Shown: piece after piece, positions 49,768 to 59,078 of the stretch
How positions within the stretch are numbered: the stretch's first letter is position 1
How the letters are laid out: every line of letters starts with the position of its first letter
From: JACCYX01 sp964610045
Lineage (GTDB): Bacteria > Chloroflexota > Chloroflexia > Thermomicrobiales > UBA6265
DNA: 64,000 nt
Assembly: GCA_964610045.1 (NCBI GenBank)
Contig: CAZSUN010000006.1
Location: 16,913 to 80,912, forward strand
Direction: 5' to 3'
Notes under the pieces: generated by a model
What the model was told of the DNA's origin: nothing
Seen by the model: only the letters and a program-made list of their open reading frames with translations
Database searches by the model: none
Translations under genes and position numbers: made by a program

Positions 49768-52239
49768 TCAGTCCAGATCCTCGAGACCGTTGAGATGGGC
49801 GCTGCTCGCTGGATCGGCAGGTTCGATCACGGTGACGGATGTGACCTCGTCCCCGTCGTCGAGTCGCATCAGGGTGACACCCTGGGTCGTCCGGCCGATG
49901 AGGGAAATCGAACTGGCCGCGATTTTGATAGCGACACCCTTGCTACTGAGCAGGACAACGTTGTCGTCCGGCGCGACCATGGACGCCGCCATGATCCTGC
50001 CGGTGCGGGGAGTCAGCTTCATAGCCTGGACTCCCTTGCCTCCTCGCCCCTGGCTCCGGTAGTGATCCAGGCTCGATCGCTTGCCCAGGCCCTTCTGTGA
50101 GACCACGAGCAGGTCCTGACCATCACGAATGACATCGAAAGCGATGACGAAGTCGTCCGGACCCATCCGGATCCCGATCACGCCCTTGGCGGGTCGACCC
50201 ATTGCCCGGACATCGTTTTCGTCGAACCGGATAGCCTGTCCGCCCGTTGTCACCAGGACGACATGGTCGGTCCCACTCGTCATCCGAACCCAGGCGAGTT
50301 CATCGCCGGCGTCGAGGTCGATCGCGATCATGCCGTTCGAGCGAACGGTGCGGAACTGATCCAGCGATACCCGCTTGACCGTGCCACGGCGTGTGGTGAA
50401 GAACAGGTACTTCGCTTCGGAGTAATCCCGCACCTTGAGCAGCGTCGTCACCGCCTCGTCCGGTTGCAGGCCGATGACGTTGACGATCGGAATACCCTTG
50501 GCGGTGCGGCTGGCGTCCGGCAGCTCATGGACCTTGATCTGGTAGACGCGGCCGCGATTGGTAAAGACCAACAGGAAATCGTGCGTGTTGGCGGACAACA
50601 CATGCAGGGGCGCGTCCTCGTCGCGCATCGTCATGCCCTGCTTGCCGCGGCCGCCACGGCGCTGCGTGCGGTAGGTATCCTGTGGCAGGCGCTTGACGTA
50701 TCCCTTCTCCGTCACCGTCACCAGCACGTCGACTTCCGGGATGAGATCCTCTTCGGACATCGTCCCGGTGCCGTCCACGATCTGCGTGCGACGCACGTCG
50801 CCATACTTGTCCTTGAGTTCCTGCAAGTCCTGGCGGATGAGCCCGACGATCAATTGGGGATCGGCCAGCAGGCTTTCGAAATACGCAATGCGCTGGAGGA
50901 CTTCCTGGTACTCCTCCTCGATCTTCTGGCGTTCGAGGGCGGCGAGACGAGCCAACCGCATGTCGAGGATGGCGTTCGCCTGAAGTTCCGACAGGTCAAA
51001 GCTGCGCATGAGATTGCGACGCGCGGACTCGGTGCTCTGCGATTGCCGGATGATCCGGATCACTTCTTCGATGTTGTCGAGGGCGATCTTGAGGCCTTCG
51101 AGGATATGGGCACGCGCCCTCGCACGCTCGAGATCGTATTCGGTGCGTCGCGTGATCACTTCGTGGCGATGATCGATGTATTCCTGCATCGCGCGCTTCA
51201 GGGTGAGCACGCGGGGCTGGGTGCCACGTTCGACCAGGGCCAGCATGTTTATACCAAAGGTCTGCTGGAGCGCGGTGTGCTTGTAGAGGTTGAGCAGGAC
51301 CTTGCGCGGTTGGGCATCGCGCTTGAGTTCGATCACCATCCGCATGCCGGAGCGGTCAGACTCGTCGCGGAGGTTGCTGATGCCGTCCAGCTTGCCGTCA
51401 TGGACGAGTTCGGCAATGCGCTCCATCAGCACGGCCTTGTTCACCTGGTAAGGCAACTCGGTCACGATGATCTGGAAGCGGTTGTTTCGCTCCTGCTCCT
51501 CGACATACGCCTTCGCCCGGATCAGGACGCGTCCACGCCCGGTCGCATAGGCGGCCTGGATGCCTTCCCGGCCGAAGATGGTGCCGCCGGTCGGAAAGTC
51601 CGGACCAGGCACGACGGCGAGGAGGTCTTCCACCGTCGCATCCGGGTTGTCGAGGAGCAGGGTGATACCGGAGCAGATCTCGCCGAGGTTGTGCGGCGGG
51701 ATGTTTGTGGCCATACCAACGGCGATGCCGGCGCTGCCGTTGATGAGCAGATTCGGCAGGCGGGCCGGCAACACGGTCGGCTGCATCATCGACGCGTCGT
51801 AGTTGGGATACTCGTCGACGGTGTTCTTGTCGATATCGGTCAGCAGCTCGTCGGCTATGGCCGTCATCCGCGCTTCGGTGTACCGCATCGCGGCGGCCTT
51901 GTCACCGTCGACGGAGCCGAAGTTGCCCTGCCCGTCGACAAGGGGGTAGCGAAGGCTGAAGCTCTGGGCCATGCGGACGAGAGTATCGTAGGCGGCGGTG
52001 TCGCTGTGGGGGTGCCAGTTCTTGATGACCTCGCCAACAATACCGGCGCTCTTCCGGTAGCGGGTGTTCGAGCGCATGCCCATCTGGTGCATGGCGTAGA
52101 GCACGCGGCGATGGACAGGCTTGAACCCATCGCGGGCATCCGGCAGGGCACGCTGCACGATGACGCTCATGGCGTAGTCGAGGTAGGACTGCCGCATCTC
52201 GGATTCGATGCTGGCAATCCGAACGTTTCCGATATCCAC
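49768..52239 (-). CDS. gyrA: DNA gyrase subunit A
   Basis: 823 residues from GTG 52239, with AGGAG nine bases ahead (upstream in-frame starts extend only into the promoter). Breakage-reunion domain with catalytic Tyr120 in AAAMRYTEARM and the quinolone-region sequence HPHSDTAAYDTLVRMAQ. The C-terminal DNA-wrapping beta-propeller has the GyrA box QRRGGRG at about 526-532, which separates it from ParC. It works with GyrB, which is not in this window. The quinolone region shows Ser at the position where resistance changes arise, so no obvious resistance change. Confidence 0.96.
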   Translation of the reverse strand: MDIGNVRIASIESEMRQSYLDYAMSVIVQRALPDARDGFKPVHRRVLYAMHQMGMRSNTRYRKSAGIVGEVIKNWHPHSDTAAYDTLVRMAQSFSLRYPLVDGQGNFGSVDGDKAAAMRYTEARMTAIADELLTDIDKNTVDEYPNYDASMMQPTVLPARLPNLLINGSAGIAVGMATNIPPHNLGEICSGITLLLDNPDATVEDLLAVVPGPDFPTGGTIFGREGIQAAYATGRGRVLIRAKAYVEEQERNNRFQIIVTELPYQVNKAVLMERIAELVHDGKLDGISNLRDESDRSGMRMVIELKRDAQPRKVLLNLYKHTALQQTFGINMLALVERGTQPRVLTLKRAMQEYIDHRHEVITRRTEYDLERARARAHILEGLKIALDNIEEVIRIIRQSQSTESARRNLMRSFDLSELQANAILDMRLARLAALERQKIEEEYQEVLQRIAYFESLLADPQLIVGLIRQDLQELKDKYGDVRRTQIVDGTGTMSEEDLIPEVDVLVTVTEKGYVKRLPQDTYRTQRRGGRGKQGMTMRDEDAPLHVLSANTHDFLLVFTNRGRVYQIKVHELPDASRTAKGIPIVNVIGLQPDEAVTTLLKVRDYSEAKYLFFTTRRGTVKRVSLDQFRTVRSNGMIAIDLDAGDELAWVRMTSGTDHVVLVTTGGQAIRFDENDVRAMGRPAKGVIGIRMGPDDFVIAFDVIRDGQDLLVVSQKGLGKRSSLDHYRSQGRGGKGVQAMKLTPRTGRIMAASMVAPDDNVVLLSSKGVAIKIAASSISLIGRTTQGVTLMRLDDGDEVTSVTVIEPADPASSAHLNGLEDLD

Positions 52240-52286
52240 TGTATTGGGCTCCTGATTAATGCGGAGGCTGCTGAGCCTAACGCCTA

Positions 52287-52295
52287 ATTGTACCA
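52287..52295 (-). promoter_or_regulatory. Extended -10 promoter candidate for gyrA
   Basis: TGGTACAAT on the minus strand lies 48 bases before the gyrA start codon. The same nine-base element occurs before ileS. No clear -35 is present, as expected for an extended -10. Confidence 0.5.
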
Positions 52296-52414
52296 AATAT
52301 GGACTTCATTTTCCGGCTTCCAAATGCGTTCGTACGCACCCAAACAAGCGCCTGCACAGCGTCTGGGACCGCCTACGGTCGATCCGGTGCGCAACACCTG
52401 ATCGCTGAACGAAC

Positions 52415-52443
52415 GAGGCGCCAGGCTTGCAGCCCAGCGCCTC
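52415..52443 (-). terminator. Hairpin terminator of the SPFH/PspA operon
   Basis: GAGGCGC pairs with GCGCCTC, with further GGC/GCC pairs inside and a small loop, 38 bases after the SPFH gene stop. The following minus-strand bases GTTCGTTC form only a weak U-tract. The rest of 52296-52480 shows no gene. Confidence 0.65.
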
Positions 52444-52480
52444 GGAATTCACGGCGATGCGGTTGTCGTGCGGGGTGGAA

Positions 52481-53524
52481 TCAAGTGAGCGGCTTGCCGC
52501 AATTGACGCAGAACTTCGCCCCCGGCGTATTGACCGTCCCGCAATCCTTGCAGGTCACCCCGGAAAGGTTGGTGCCACAACTGGGACAGAATTTCGATCC
52601 GGCGGGAATGGTAGCCTGGCACTTTGGACACTGTTCGGTTGCTGCCTGCGGTTGGGCTGCGGCGGCAGACGGCTGCTGCGACTGGCGCATCGCCTCCGAC
52701 ATTGCCTGGCCGATACCGAGTCCGGCGCCAAGACCCACCCCAGCCCCGGTAATATCGCCCGCGGTGCCAGGATTGTTGGCGGCATCCCCGATCGCCTGGG
52801 CGGTGCGGAACCGGGTGTATTCGCCCATGTCGCCGAGGGCTGCCATGCCCGAGCGCTCGTCGATCCGGGCCATGACCTCATCAGGCGGGGTGATCGCGAT
52901 GATCTGGAAGGTGGTCAGTTCCAGGCCGTAGCGGCGGAACGGTTCTGCCAGGGAGGCCCGAGCAGCGTCAGCCACTTCCTTCGTCATTCCCTGGAGGTCC
53001 AGGATCGAAGTGTGGACATCGCCCAACAGGTCGTTGAACTGATTGAGAATGATGCTGCGCAGGAATTCATCGATCTGGGCAGTGCTGTAGCTGCCGCGCG
53101 TGCCGACGACCTGGCCGACCAGCACCTGTGGGTCCGCAACCCTGATGCTGTACGTGCCGTGGGCCCGCAGCCTGATCATGCCGAGTTCGGAGTCACGGTA
53201 CACAAGTGGTTGCGCCGAACCCCATTTGAGGTCGGTGAACTCCCGCATCGAGATGAAATACACCTCGGACCGGAAAGGAGTCTTGCCGCCGAATGGGAGA
53301 CCAATCAGCCCGGTCAGCAGCGGGATGTTGTTGGTGGAGAGCGTGTGCCGGCCCGGGCTAAAAACGTCGAGCGCCTTGCCATCGCGAAAGAAGACTGCGC
53401 GCTGGCTTTCACGGACGACCAACTGGGAACCCAGGCGGAACTCGCCGGATGTATCCTCAGGCTCGCGATGAACGAGCTCATTGCTCATCTCGTTCGGATA
53501 TTCGATCAGGTCGATGATCGCCAT
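52481..53524 (-). CDS. SPFH-domain protein with C-terminal zinc ribbons
   Basis: 347 residues from ATG 53524, six bases after GAGGAGG; an upstream ATG in the same site is too close. Residues about 30-230 form an SPFH/virion-core-like domain (FRLGSQLVVRESQRAVFFRDGKALDVFSPGRHTLSTNNIPLLTGLIGLPFGGKTPF; GTYSIRVADPQVLVGQVVG; FRRYGLELTTFQIIAITPPDEV). A Gly/Ala-rich stretch (AGVGLGAGLGIGQAMSEAM) leads to two tandem zinc ribbons (CPKCQATIPAGSKFCPSCG; CKDCGTVNTPGAKFCVNCG). The family (YdjL-like) is often found with PspA. It is the last gene of the module. Confidence 0.88.
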   Translation of the reverse strand: MAIIDLIEYPNEMSNELVHREPEDTSGEFRLGSQLVVRESQRAVFFRDGKALDVFSPGRHTLSTNNIPLLTGLIGLPFGGKTPFRSEVYFISMREFTDLKWGSAQPLVYRDSELGMIRLRAHGTYSIRVADPQVLVGQVVGTRGSYSTAQIDEFLRSIILNQFNDLLGDVHTSILDLQGMTKEVADAARASLAEPFRRYGLELTTFQIIAITPPDEVMARIDERSGMAALGDMGEYTRFRTAQAIGDAANNPGTAGDITGAGVGLGAGLGIGQAMSEAMRQSQQPSAAAAQPQAATEQCPKCQATIPAGSKFCPSCGTNLSGVTCKDCGTVNTPGAKFCVNCGKPLT

Positions 53525-53658
53525 CAACATCCTCCTCGCTGGCCAGGTCCTGGGGGGCAACTGTCAGAAAAGATGACCGCGCTTGTCGTGTGGCCAGTTC
53601 GCCGGTTTCCAACCTTGGAAGCCGGCGATGCTCATGCCGGCCGGCAACCGGACGCGCA

Positions 53659-54426
53659 CTACGACGGGGTGCCGCCCGGCGACGGAGTCTCGTCCTGCTC
53701 AACGACCTCACCGCTTGGGAGGTAGGCAAGGTCGTCACCGCTCGACAACGATGCAGTTGCTGTTCCGCCCGACTTCAGGGCTTCCAGTTGCTGCTCGATG
53801 TCCACGTCGTAATCAAGTTCGCGGAACTGAGTGTCGAACGACCCGGTATCCAGTTCCTGATAGGCTGCAGCCTCGGATTCGGATTGCCGGATCTTGGCTT
53901 CCATGCGGCCGAGCTCGGAGGAAGCATCGAGACCGGAGAGAGAGGCGACAGCGGAGGACGACTGGGTTACGACCTTCTTGGTCGCTTCCGCCCGGCGCTG
54001 CCTGGCGATCAGGCTGTCGCGCTGACTGGTGGTCTGCTGATACTTCGACTCCAGGGCATTGAGCTGGGCCCGCAACTTCGTAACGGTGTCTTTCTGGACT
54101 TCCAGCTGGTGCTGGTAGACAGCGAGGTTTTCGTCGCTGTCGCGCTTCCGGCGAAGCGCCTCCCGGGCAAGATCGTCCTTGCCAGCGGAGACAGCACGCT
54201 GCGCCTTGACGCCCCACTCCTGCGACAGGGCGGCATTCTCCTTGACGTCTGCCTCGAGTTCCTTCTCCTGGGCGATCATCGCCGCAACCTGGCGGCGGGC
54301 TTCGGTGATGTTGCTCTGCATGTCGCGAATGATCTGGTCGATCATCTTCTCGGGATCTTCAGCCCGGTCGAGGAGATCGTTGACGTTCGCGCGAACCAAC
54401 CGGGACATGCGATCGAGGATTCCCAT
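53659..54426 (-). CDS. PspA/IM30-family envelope protein
   Basis: 255 residues from ATG 54426 (GGGAG seven bases ahead; another ATG at 54432 is too close to it). It opens MGILDRMSRLVRANVNDLLDRAEDPEKMIDQIIRDMQ, the N-terminal helix that binds stressed membranes, followed by long coiled coils to about residue 190 (IAQEKELEADVKENAALSQEWGVKAQRAVSAGKDDLAREALRRKR). The C-terminal 60 residues are acidic and low in helix. These proteins form ESCRT-III-like polymers that repair the inner membrane. It is the third gene in the module. Confidence 0.93.
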   Translation of the reverse strand: MGILDRMSRLVRANVNDLLDRAEDPEKMIDQIIRDMQSNITEARRQVAAMIAQEKELEADVKENAALSQEWGVKAQRAVSAGKDDLAREALRRKRDSDENLAVYQHQLEVQKDTVTKLRAQLNALESKYQQTTSQRDSLIARQRRAEATKKVVTQSSSAVASLSGLDASSELGRMEAKIRQSESEAAAYQELDTGSFDTQFRELDYDVDIEQQLEALKSGGTATASLSSGDDLAYLPSGEVVEQDETPSPGGTPS

Positions 54427-54443
54427 GGTCATACTCCCTCGGC

Positions 54444-55412
54444 TCAGGCCTGGGCCTTGCCGTAGACGACAACATCCGCCTCATCGAGCGTTTCGCCGGA
54501 AAACGAACGGGTGGAATCCCCGACTGCATACCAGAACGAAACTTCCTGTTCAGCCCCCGCAGTATACGCGTACTGCGCAGCCACCGGTTTGGATGACCCG
54601 TCACCAGTATCGATCACCAACTCCGCAGCCCTGGCACCGGTCGCCACTTCTCCGGAGGCAGCGCGTTCGGTCAGTCGTGCGGCGTCCTGGCCCGGCACAG
54701 TACTGCCGAGCAGCCAGTTCACCTGGCCGCTGCCACTATCGCCAATGCGCGAGAGCTGAACGACTCCGACGCCACTTGTCAACGTAATGGTGGCGTCAAC
54801 GAGGAAGTTGTCATTGCCGATCGACAACGCATCACCGCGACCAAGCAGCATGAGCGCAGACGGTGGACGAACCGGATTCTGGTCCAGGAGGGCGAGCACC
54901 TCGGCGTCGCGGTTCGGGCGGGCGGTCTCGACAACCGACTTCCGGCCATCGAAAAGCTTGCCGAGTCTATTCAATTCATCCTGATAGGCGCTGATATCTA
55001 CATCGAGCGGACCTTCGGGAGCGGTGGAGATCCGGTCCGCGATGGCGGCAAGATTCTCCACCTCGGACTGGAAGACAGCGTCGAACTGCCGGAGCTGGTC
55101 AAGCACGAACTCGTCGACCGGCTGATCGGTGAAGATCCCACCGTACCCGTACGAGGTGGTGCGAACCCGATCAGCCAGCAGGCGAGTCGTGCCGATCAAC
55201 CGTTCGATGGTGGATAGCGAGGTGAACGAGCGTTTCTCGGCCAGCCTGGCGCTCGCCTGGGTGAGAGACTGGATGGTGGAGTCCAGCGACGCCGCAATGG
55301 CATCGCGCAGACGGCGATCGTCGTCACGCCGACTCTCCTTGTCCCGGTAGCCGGCATAACCCGGCACCTTGTTGAGCAGGCTTCCGATGGTGGATACGAT
55401 CCGATTGTCCAA
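54444..55412 (-). CDS. Uncharacterised protein of the PspA module, possible DUF4178-like C-terminus
   Basis: 322 residues from TTG 55412, nine to ten bases after AAAGGA. Residues 1-110 are helical and start SLLNKVPGYAGYRDKESRRDDDRRLRDAIAASL. Residues 150-310 are beta-rich: PPSALMLLGRGDALSIGNDNFLVDATITLTSGVGVVQLSRIGDSGSGQVNWLLGS, then SFWYAVGDSTRSFSGETLDEADVVVYGK. The second half resembles DUF4178-type domains reported beside PspA genes, but I cannot confirm this. It lies between the zinc-ribbon protein and PspA, 17 bases from the latter. Confidence 0.7.
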   Translation of the reverse strand: MDNRIVSTIGSLLNKVPGYAGYRDKESRRDDDRRLRDAIAASLDSTIQSLTQASARLAEKRSFTSLSTIERLIGTTRLLADRVRTTSYGYGGIFTDQPVDEFVLDQLRQFDAVFQSEVENLAAIADRISTAPEGPLDVDISAYQDELNRLGKLFDGRKSVVETARPNRDAEVLALLDQNPVRPPSALMLLGRGDALSIGNDNFLVDATITLTSGVGVVQLSRIGDSGSGQVNWLLGSTVPGQDAARLTERAASGEVATGARAAELVIDTGDGSSKPVAAQYAYTAGAEQEVSFWYAVGDSTRSFSGETLDEADVVVYGKAQA

Positions 55413-55445
55413 AACGGTTGTCCTTTCCCGGCACCGATGCCGGAA

Positions 55446-55967
55446 TCAGAGAAAGATCTCCGCTCCACAATACGGGCACTTGATCAGGCCCTTGCCGGCC
55501 AGTTCGAGTTGGCCGCCGCAGTTGGGACATGTCTGCCGACCGTTGAGTTGGGACGCCTCGACCGAGTAGAGCATGCCCTTATCCCAGTCGACATAGCCGG
55601 AAAACAGACCACGGCCAACCAATGCATGGAGATCCGACTGGACCTTGTCCCTGGTGGACTTCAGTTCCAACACGAGGTCGCTGATCTGAACCTGCCCTCG
55701 CGTCTTGACGATGTCGAGAAGCGCACGTTGCTGCCGAACCTCGGCGAGTTGTTGCTCTTCGGCCCGCCCTTTCGACAGGATGAAGATGCCGCCTCCAACC
55801 AGGGGCAACACGATGAAAATCAGCAACAGCGCAAAACCGAACACGGCGCCGGATACGCCGGTGGAATCATCGGCGACCGCCGAGATCATCCACGCCCCAA
55901 CAGCAAGCCCTATCGCAAGACCAATTCCGATGAGGACCAATCCGAGCGTTTTGCCGGACGATGTCAT
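55446..55967 (-). CDS. Two-pass membrane protein with winged-helix-like middle and C-terminal zinc ribbon
   Basis: 173 residues from ATG 55967 with GGGAGGG ahead. Two hydrophobic segments (LGLVLIGIGLAIGLAVGAWMISAV; GVSGAVFGFALLLIFIVLPLVGGGIFIL) are followed by an RQQRALLDIVKTRGQVQISDLVLELKSTRDKVQSDLHALVGRGLFSGYVDW region that looks like a winged helix. The C-terminal zinc ribbon is CPNCGGQLELAGKGLIKCPYCG. It is first of four cotranscribed-looking genes (gaps 33, 17 and 134 bases). The design suggests a membrane-anchored sensor or scaffold. Confidence 0.8.
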   Translation of the reverse strand: MTSSGKTLGLVLIGIGLAIGLAVGAWMISAVADDSTGVSGAVFGFALLLIFIVLPLVGGGIFILSKGRAEEQQLAEVRQQRALLDIVKTRGQVQISDLVLELKSTRDKVQSDLHALVGRGLFSGYVDWDKGMLYSVEASQLNGRQTCPNCGGQLELAGKGLIKCPYCGAEIFL

Positions 55968-56080
55968 GCCTGCCCTCCCGCGTTGCGGAGCAGAAACCCT
56001 GGCGTGTTCGGTCGCGACGGCAATGTGCCGGGCGATCGTCCTGGATGCTCAACCGGAAGTTTACCGCCAAACGCGCGACG

Positions 56081-56542
56081 TTATGGCTCGTTTGGCAGTG
56101 GGCTGGCGGTGAGCGCGAACATGAATTCCCCGCGACAGGCGATTTCACCGTCCACAGTGGCGATGCCGCTGCCAGTTCCGATGTTCCTCCGGATTTGACC
56201 GAGTTCGACTTCGAACCGCAGGGTATCGCCAGGCACGACCTGTCGCTTGAAACGGACCTTCTCAATACCCGCAAACAGCGCGATCTGGCCCTCGTGTCCA
56301 GGCTGGCTCAACATGGCTACCGCGCCGGTCTGGGCAATCGCCTCGACAATCAGCACGCCCGGCATCACCGGATAGTCTGGAAAGTGTCCCTGGAAGAACG
56401 CTTCATTGGCAGTGACGTTCTTGATCGCGACCGCTCGCTGTCCGGGCGTGAGCTCGATTACCCGGTCGATCAGGAGGAACGGATAACGGTGAGGAATGAT
56501 CTTCCTGATGGCAACCGAATCAAGTGGAAGCTGCAAGTCCAT
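56081..56542 (-). CDS. fabZ: 3-hydroxyacyl-[acyl-carrier-protein] dehydratase
   Basis: 153 residues from ATG 56542 (AGGGG ahead). Hotdog fold. The active-site His is in FFQGHFPDYPVMPGVLIVEAIAQTGAV, with the Glu in VEAIAQ. IRKIIPHRYPFLLIDRVIEL is the usual N-terminus. It removes water from 3-hydroxyacyl-ACP in fatty acid elongation. It is divergent from gpsA 59 bases away, so two steps of lipid synthesis share an intergenic region. Confidence 0.95.
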   Translation of the reverse strand: MDLQLPLDSVAIRKIIPHRYPFLLIDRVIELTPGQRAVAIKNVTANEAFFQGHFPDYPVMPGVLIVEAIAQTGAVAMLSQPGHEGQIALFAGIEKVRFKRQVVPGDTLRFEVELGQIRRNIGTGSGIATVDGEIACRGEFMFALTASPLPNEP

Positions 56543-56601
56543 CGTGGTTGTCCCCTACACTCGTGCGATCTGTATCTCGGTGACTACTCGGCGGTGAGTC
56601 T

Positions 56602-57669
56602 ATGAATACCGATGGAAGCATGTCAAACCCGGGTGAGCACACTAACTCACCAATCCACACGCTCCACATCGTTGGCGCCGGTGCGTGGGGCACGACGATC
56701 GCCGGTCTCTGTGCGCGCAATGGGCGAAGCGTGACCGTGGTTGCCCACTCGGAAGAGGCAGCCGCCAGGCTCCGATCGCTGCGGCGGCCGCATCCACATT
56801 CGATTGCGTCGCTTCCACCGTCGGTCGCGGTCGAGCACCTCGATCGCCACTCGTTGGCCACCGCTGACGCCGTCGTCCTGGCCGTGCCTGTTCAGTCGAT
56901 GCGGGCCGCCCTGGGTCGCCTCCGACCATGGTTGAGCGGCAAGACGATCCTGAGTGCGGCGAAAGGGATCGAGGAGGTTTCGCTCCAAACGCCGTCAGCC
57001 GTGATCGAGGAGGTCCTTCAGGGACAGTGCCGGTTGGCTGTTGTCTCCGGACCCAACCTGTCTTCGGAGATTGCCGCCGGCAAGCCGACGTCGACGGTGG
57101 TAGCCAGCGAGGACCTCTACCTGGCGGGCCAGCTGGCTGCAACCCTTCACTCGGAGTCATTTCGCACCTATTTGAGTGTGGATGTGATCGGGGTCGAGCT
57201 TGGCGGCGCCCTGAAAAACATCATCGCGATCGGCGCAGGCATCGCGGATGGCCTGGAGGCGGGCGACAACGCCAAGGCGGCCTTGATTACGCGGGGATTG
57301 GCAGAGATTGCACGTCTCGGCGTTGCCTGCGGCGCCAACCCGATGACGTTCGCCGGGCTTTCCGGGATGGGCGACCTGGTGGCAACCTGCGCCAGCTCGC
57401 TCTCCCGCAATCACCAGGTGGGGGTAGCGCTGGCGCGCGGGGAATCGCTGGCGGCGATCCAGCAGGCCATGACCGAAACGGCGGAAGGCATCGCGACCAC
57501 CCGCGCGGCCGTTCAGCTCGCGGTGCGACACGGTGTGGAGATGCCGATCGCGGCCCAGATGCACCAGGTACTCTTCGAGGGGGTTTCCCCGAACGACGCG
57601 ATTGCCAGGCTCATGGGACGCGATCCCGGTCCGGAATGGCGAACGCCTAGTGAGCCTGCCGGTCGATAA
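56602..57669 (+). CDS. gpsA: Glycerol-3-phosphate dehydrogenase [NAD(P)+]
   Basis: 355 residues from ATG 56602 (GGTGAG ahead). It reduces dihydroxyacetone phosphate for phospholipid synthesis. The Rossmann loop VGAGAWGTTIAGLCARNG is near residue 24. Catalytic and structural motifs are LSAAKGIE (Lys), VVSGPNLSSEIAAGKP, ELGGALKNIIAIGAGIADGLEAGDNAKAALITRGLAEI and GLSGMGDLVATCASSLSRN. The 3' end overlaps the convergent purA by 23 bases. Confidence 0.95.
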   Translation: MNTDGSMSNPGEHTNSPIHTLHIVGAGAWGTTIAGLCARNGRSVTVVAHSEEAAARLRSLRRPHPHSIASLPPSVAVEHLDRHSLATADAVVLAVPVQSMRAALGRLRPWLSGKTILSAAKGIEEVSLQTPSAVIEEVLQGQCRLAVVSGPNLSSEIAAGKPTSTVVASEDLYLAGQLAATLHSESFRTYLSVDVIGVELGGALKNIIAIGAGIADGLEAGDNAKAALITRGLAEIARLGVACGANPMTFAGLSGMGDLVATCASSLSRNHQVGVALARGESLAAIQQAMTETAEGIATTRAAVQLAVRHGVEMPIAAQMHQVLFEGVSPNDAIARLMGRDPGPEWRTPSEPAGR

Positions 57670-58927
57670 GCTGCTCGCGGTCCGGCCCCACACCAACGTA
57701 GCGCACAGGTGCACCGAGATGTCCTTCAAGGCGATCGATGTAGGCGTGCAAGTTCCGGGGTAAATCCGCAAAGGACCGCGCACCGGTTGTGTCTTCGCCC
57801 CAGCCCGGAACGAATTCCAGCACCGGGGAAGCGCCTTCGAGTTCGTCGAGGAGCGCAGGCACGTGGCGAAGCTCCCGGTCAGCTAGTTGATACCCGGTGC
57901 AGATCCCGATCTCCTCGAAGACATCCAGCACATCGACCAGGGTCAACGCCACTTCGTTCACCCCGTTCAGGCGGCTCGTCTGGCGAGCGGCCACGGCATC
58001 GAACCAGCCGGTCCGCCGTGGGCGGCCGGTATTGACACCCCACTCGCGACCGCGTTGACGGATCAGCTCACCCGTTTCGTTGACCAGTTCGGCCGGCATC
58101 GGACCGCCGCCAACCCGCGTGCTGTAGGCCTTGTAGACGCCAAGCACGGTCTGGACCTGGCGGGGGGCAACGCCGGCGCCCTGGCACGCGCCGGCGGCCG
58201 TGGGCGACGATGACGTGACATACGGATAGGTGCCGTAATCGATGTCGAGCATCGCGCCCTGCGCGCACTCCACGATGACCTGCTCGCCGTGGTGCAGGGC
58301 GTCCTGAACCACGACCTCCGTCGGGACGACCATCGACCGGACAAATTCCGCAGCCTCGACAAGTTCCGCGTATATCTCGTCGAACTCCAGGGGTGGGTCG
58401 CCGAAGACGCTGACGATCTGCGCGTTCTTCGAATCGATCTCGATCGCCAGCTTGCGGCGCAGGAGATCGGGCCGAATGACATCGCACATGCGAAGACCGT
58501 GACGCGACGCCTTGTCCGCATAGGCAGGACCGTTGCCGTTGAGGGTGGTGCCGATCTCGTCCTGTTCGCGCCGGCGCTCTTCCAGCCGGTCGAGTGCCTT
58601 GTGGTAGGGGAGCACCACATGCGCCCGGTCGGAAACGATCAGTCCCGAGGTATCGATGCCCCGCGCCTGCAGCGCCGTCAGTTCGCCAACGAGGGTGGGC
58701 AGGTCGATGACGACGCCAGCACCGAGGACACAGCGTACGTGTGGATTGAGGATGCCGGAAGGAACGAGGCGGAGCTTGAACGTGCCGCTCCGCGTCTGGA
58801 CCGTGTGCCCGGCGTTGCTCCCGCCGTTGGCACGGACAACCATCGTCGCGCTCGCGGCCAGCGCGTCCGTCAGCTTGCCCTTGCCTTCGTCGCCCCACTG
58901 ACCGCCCATGATGACCGTTGCTGGCAT
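57647..58927 (-). CDS. purA: Adenylosuccinate synthase
   Basis: 426 residues from ATG 58927; the frame continues upstream without plausible sequence. First committed step from IMP to AMP. The P-loop-like opening is MGGQWGDEGKGKLTDALA, then SNAGHTVQ (switch), GTTLNGNGPAYADKASRHGLRM, and a C-terminal RPRRTGWFDAVAARQTSRLNGV with DVLDVFEEIGICTGYQ. All family domains are present. Confidence 0.96.
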   Translation of the reverse strand: MPATVIMGGQWGDEGKGKLTDALAASATMVVRANGGSNAGHTVQTRSGTFKLRLVPSGILNPHVRCVLGAGVVIDLPTLVGELTALQARGIDTSGLIVSDRAHVVLPYHKALDRLEERRREQDEIGTTLNGNGPAYADKASRHGLRMCDVIRPDLLRRKLAIEIDSKNAQIVSVFGDPPLEFDEIYAELVEAAEFVRSMVVPTEVVVQDALHHGEQVIVECAQGAMLDIDYGTYPYVTSSSPTAAGACQGAGVAPRQVQTVLGVYKAYSTRVGGGPMPAELVNETGELIRQRGREWGVNTGRPRRTGWFDAVAARQTSRLNGVNEVALTLVDVLDVFEEIGICTGYQLADRELRHVPALLDELEGASPVLEFVPGWGEDTTGARSFADLPRNLHAYIDRLEGHLGAPVRYVGVGPDREQLIDRQAH

Positions 58928-59078
58928 GGTGCCGAGTTCTCCCCAGTCCCGCTCTCGCGCTCCCGAAACTCCGGGGCGGGCGCACGGACGGCCGGGGTGG
59001 TCCCGGCCGATCGTCACGCGCTGTCCGCCAATTGTCGCAGATTCCGGCGCTACGGGATGACGCCAGTCCTGATTCCGC

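Noticed and set aside
50263..52287. Plus-strand open frame of about 674 codons across 50263-52287
   Set aside because: Antisense to gyrA; no motifs.
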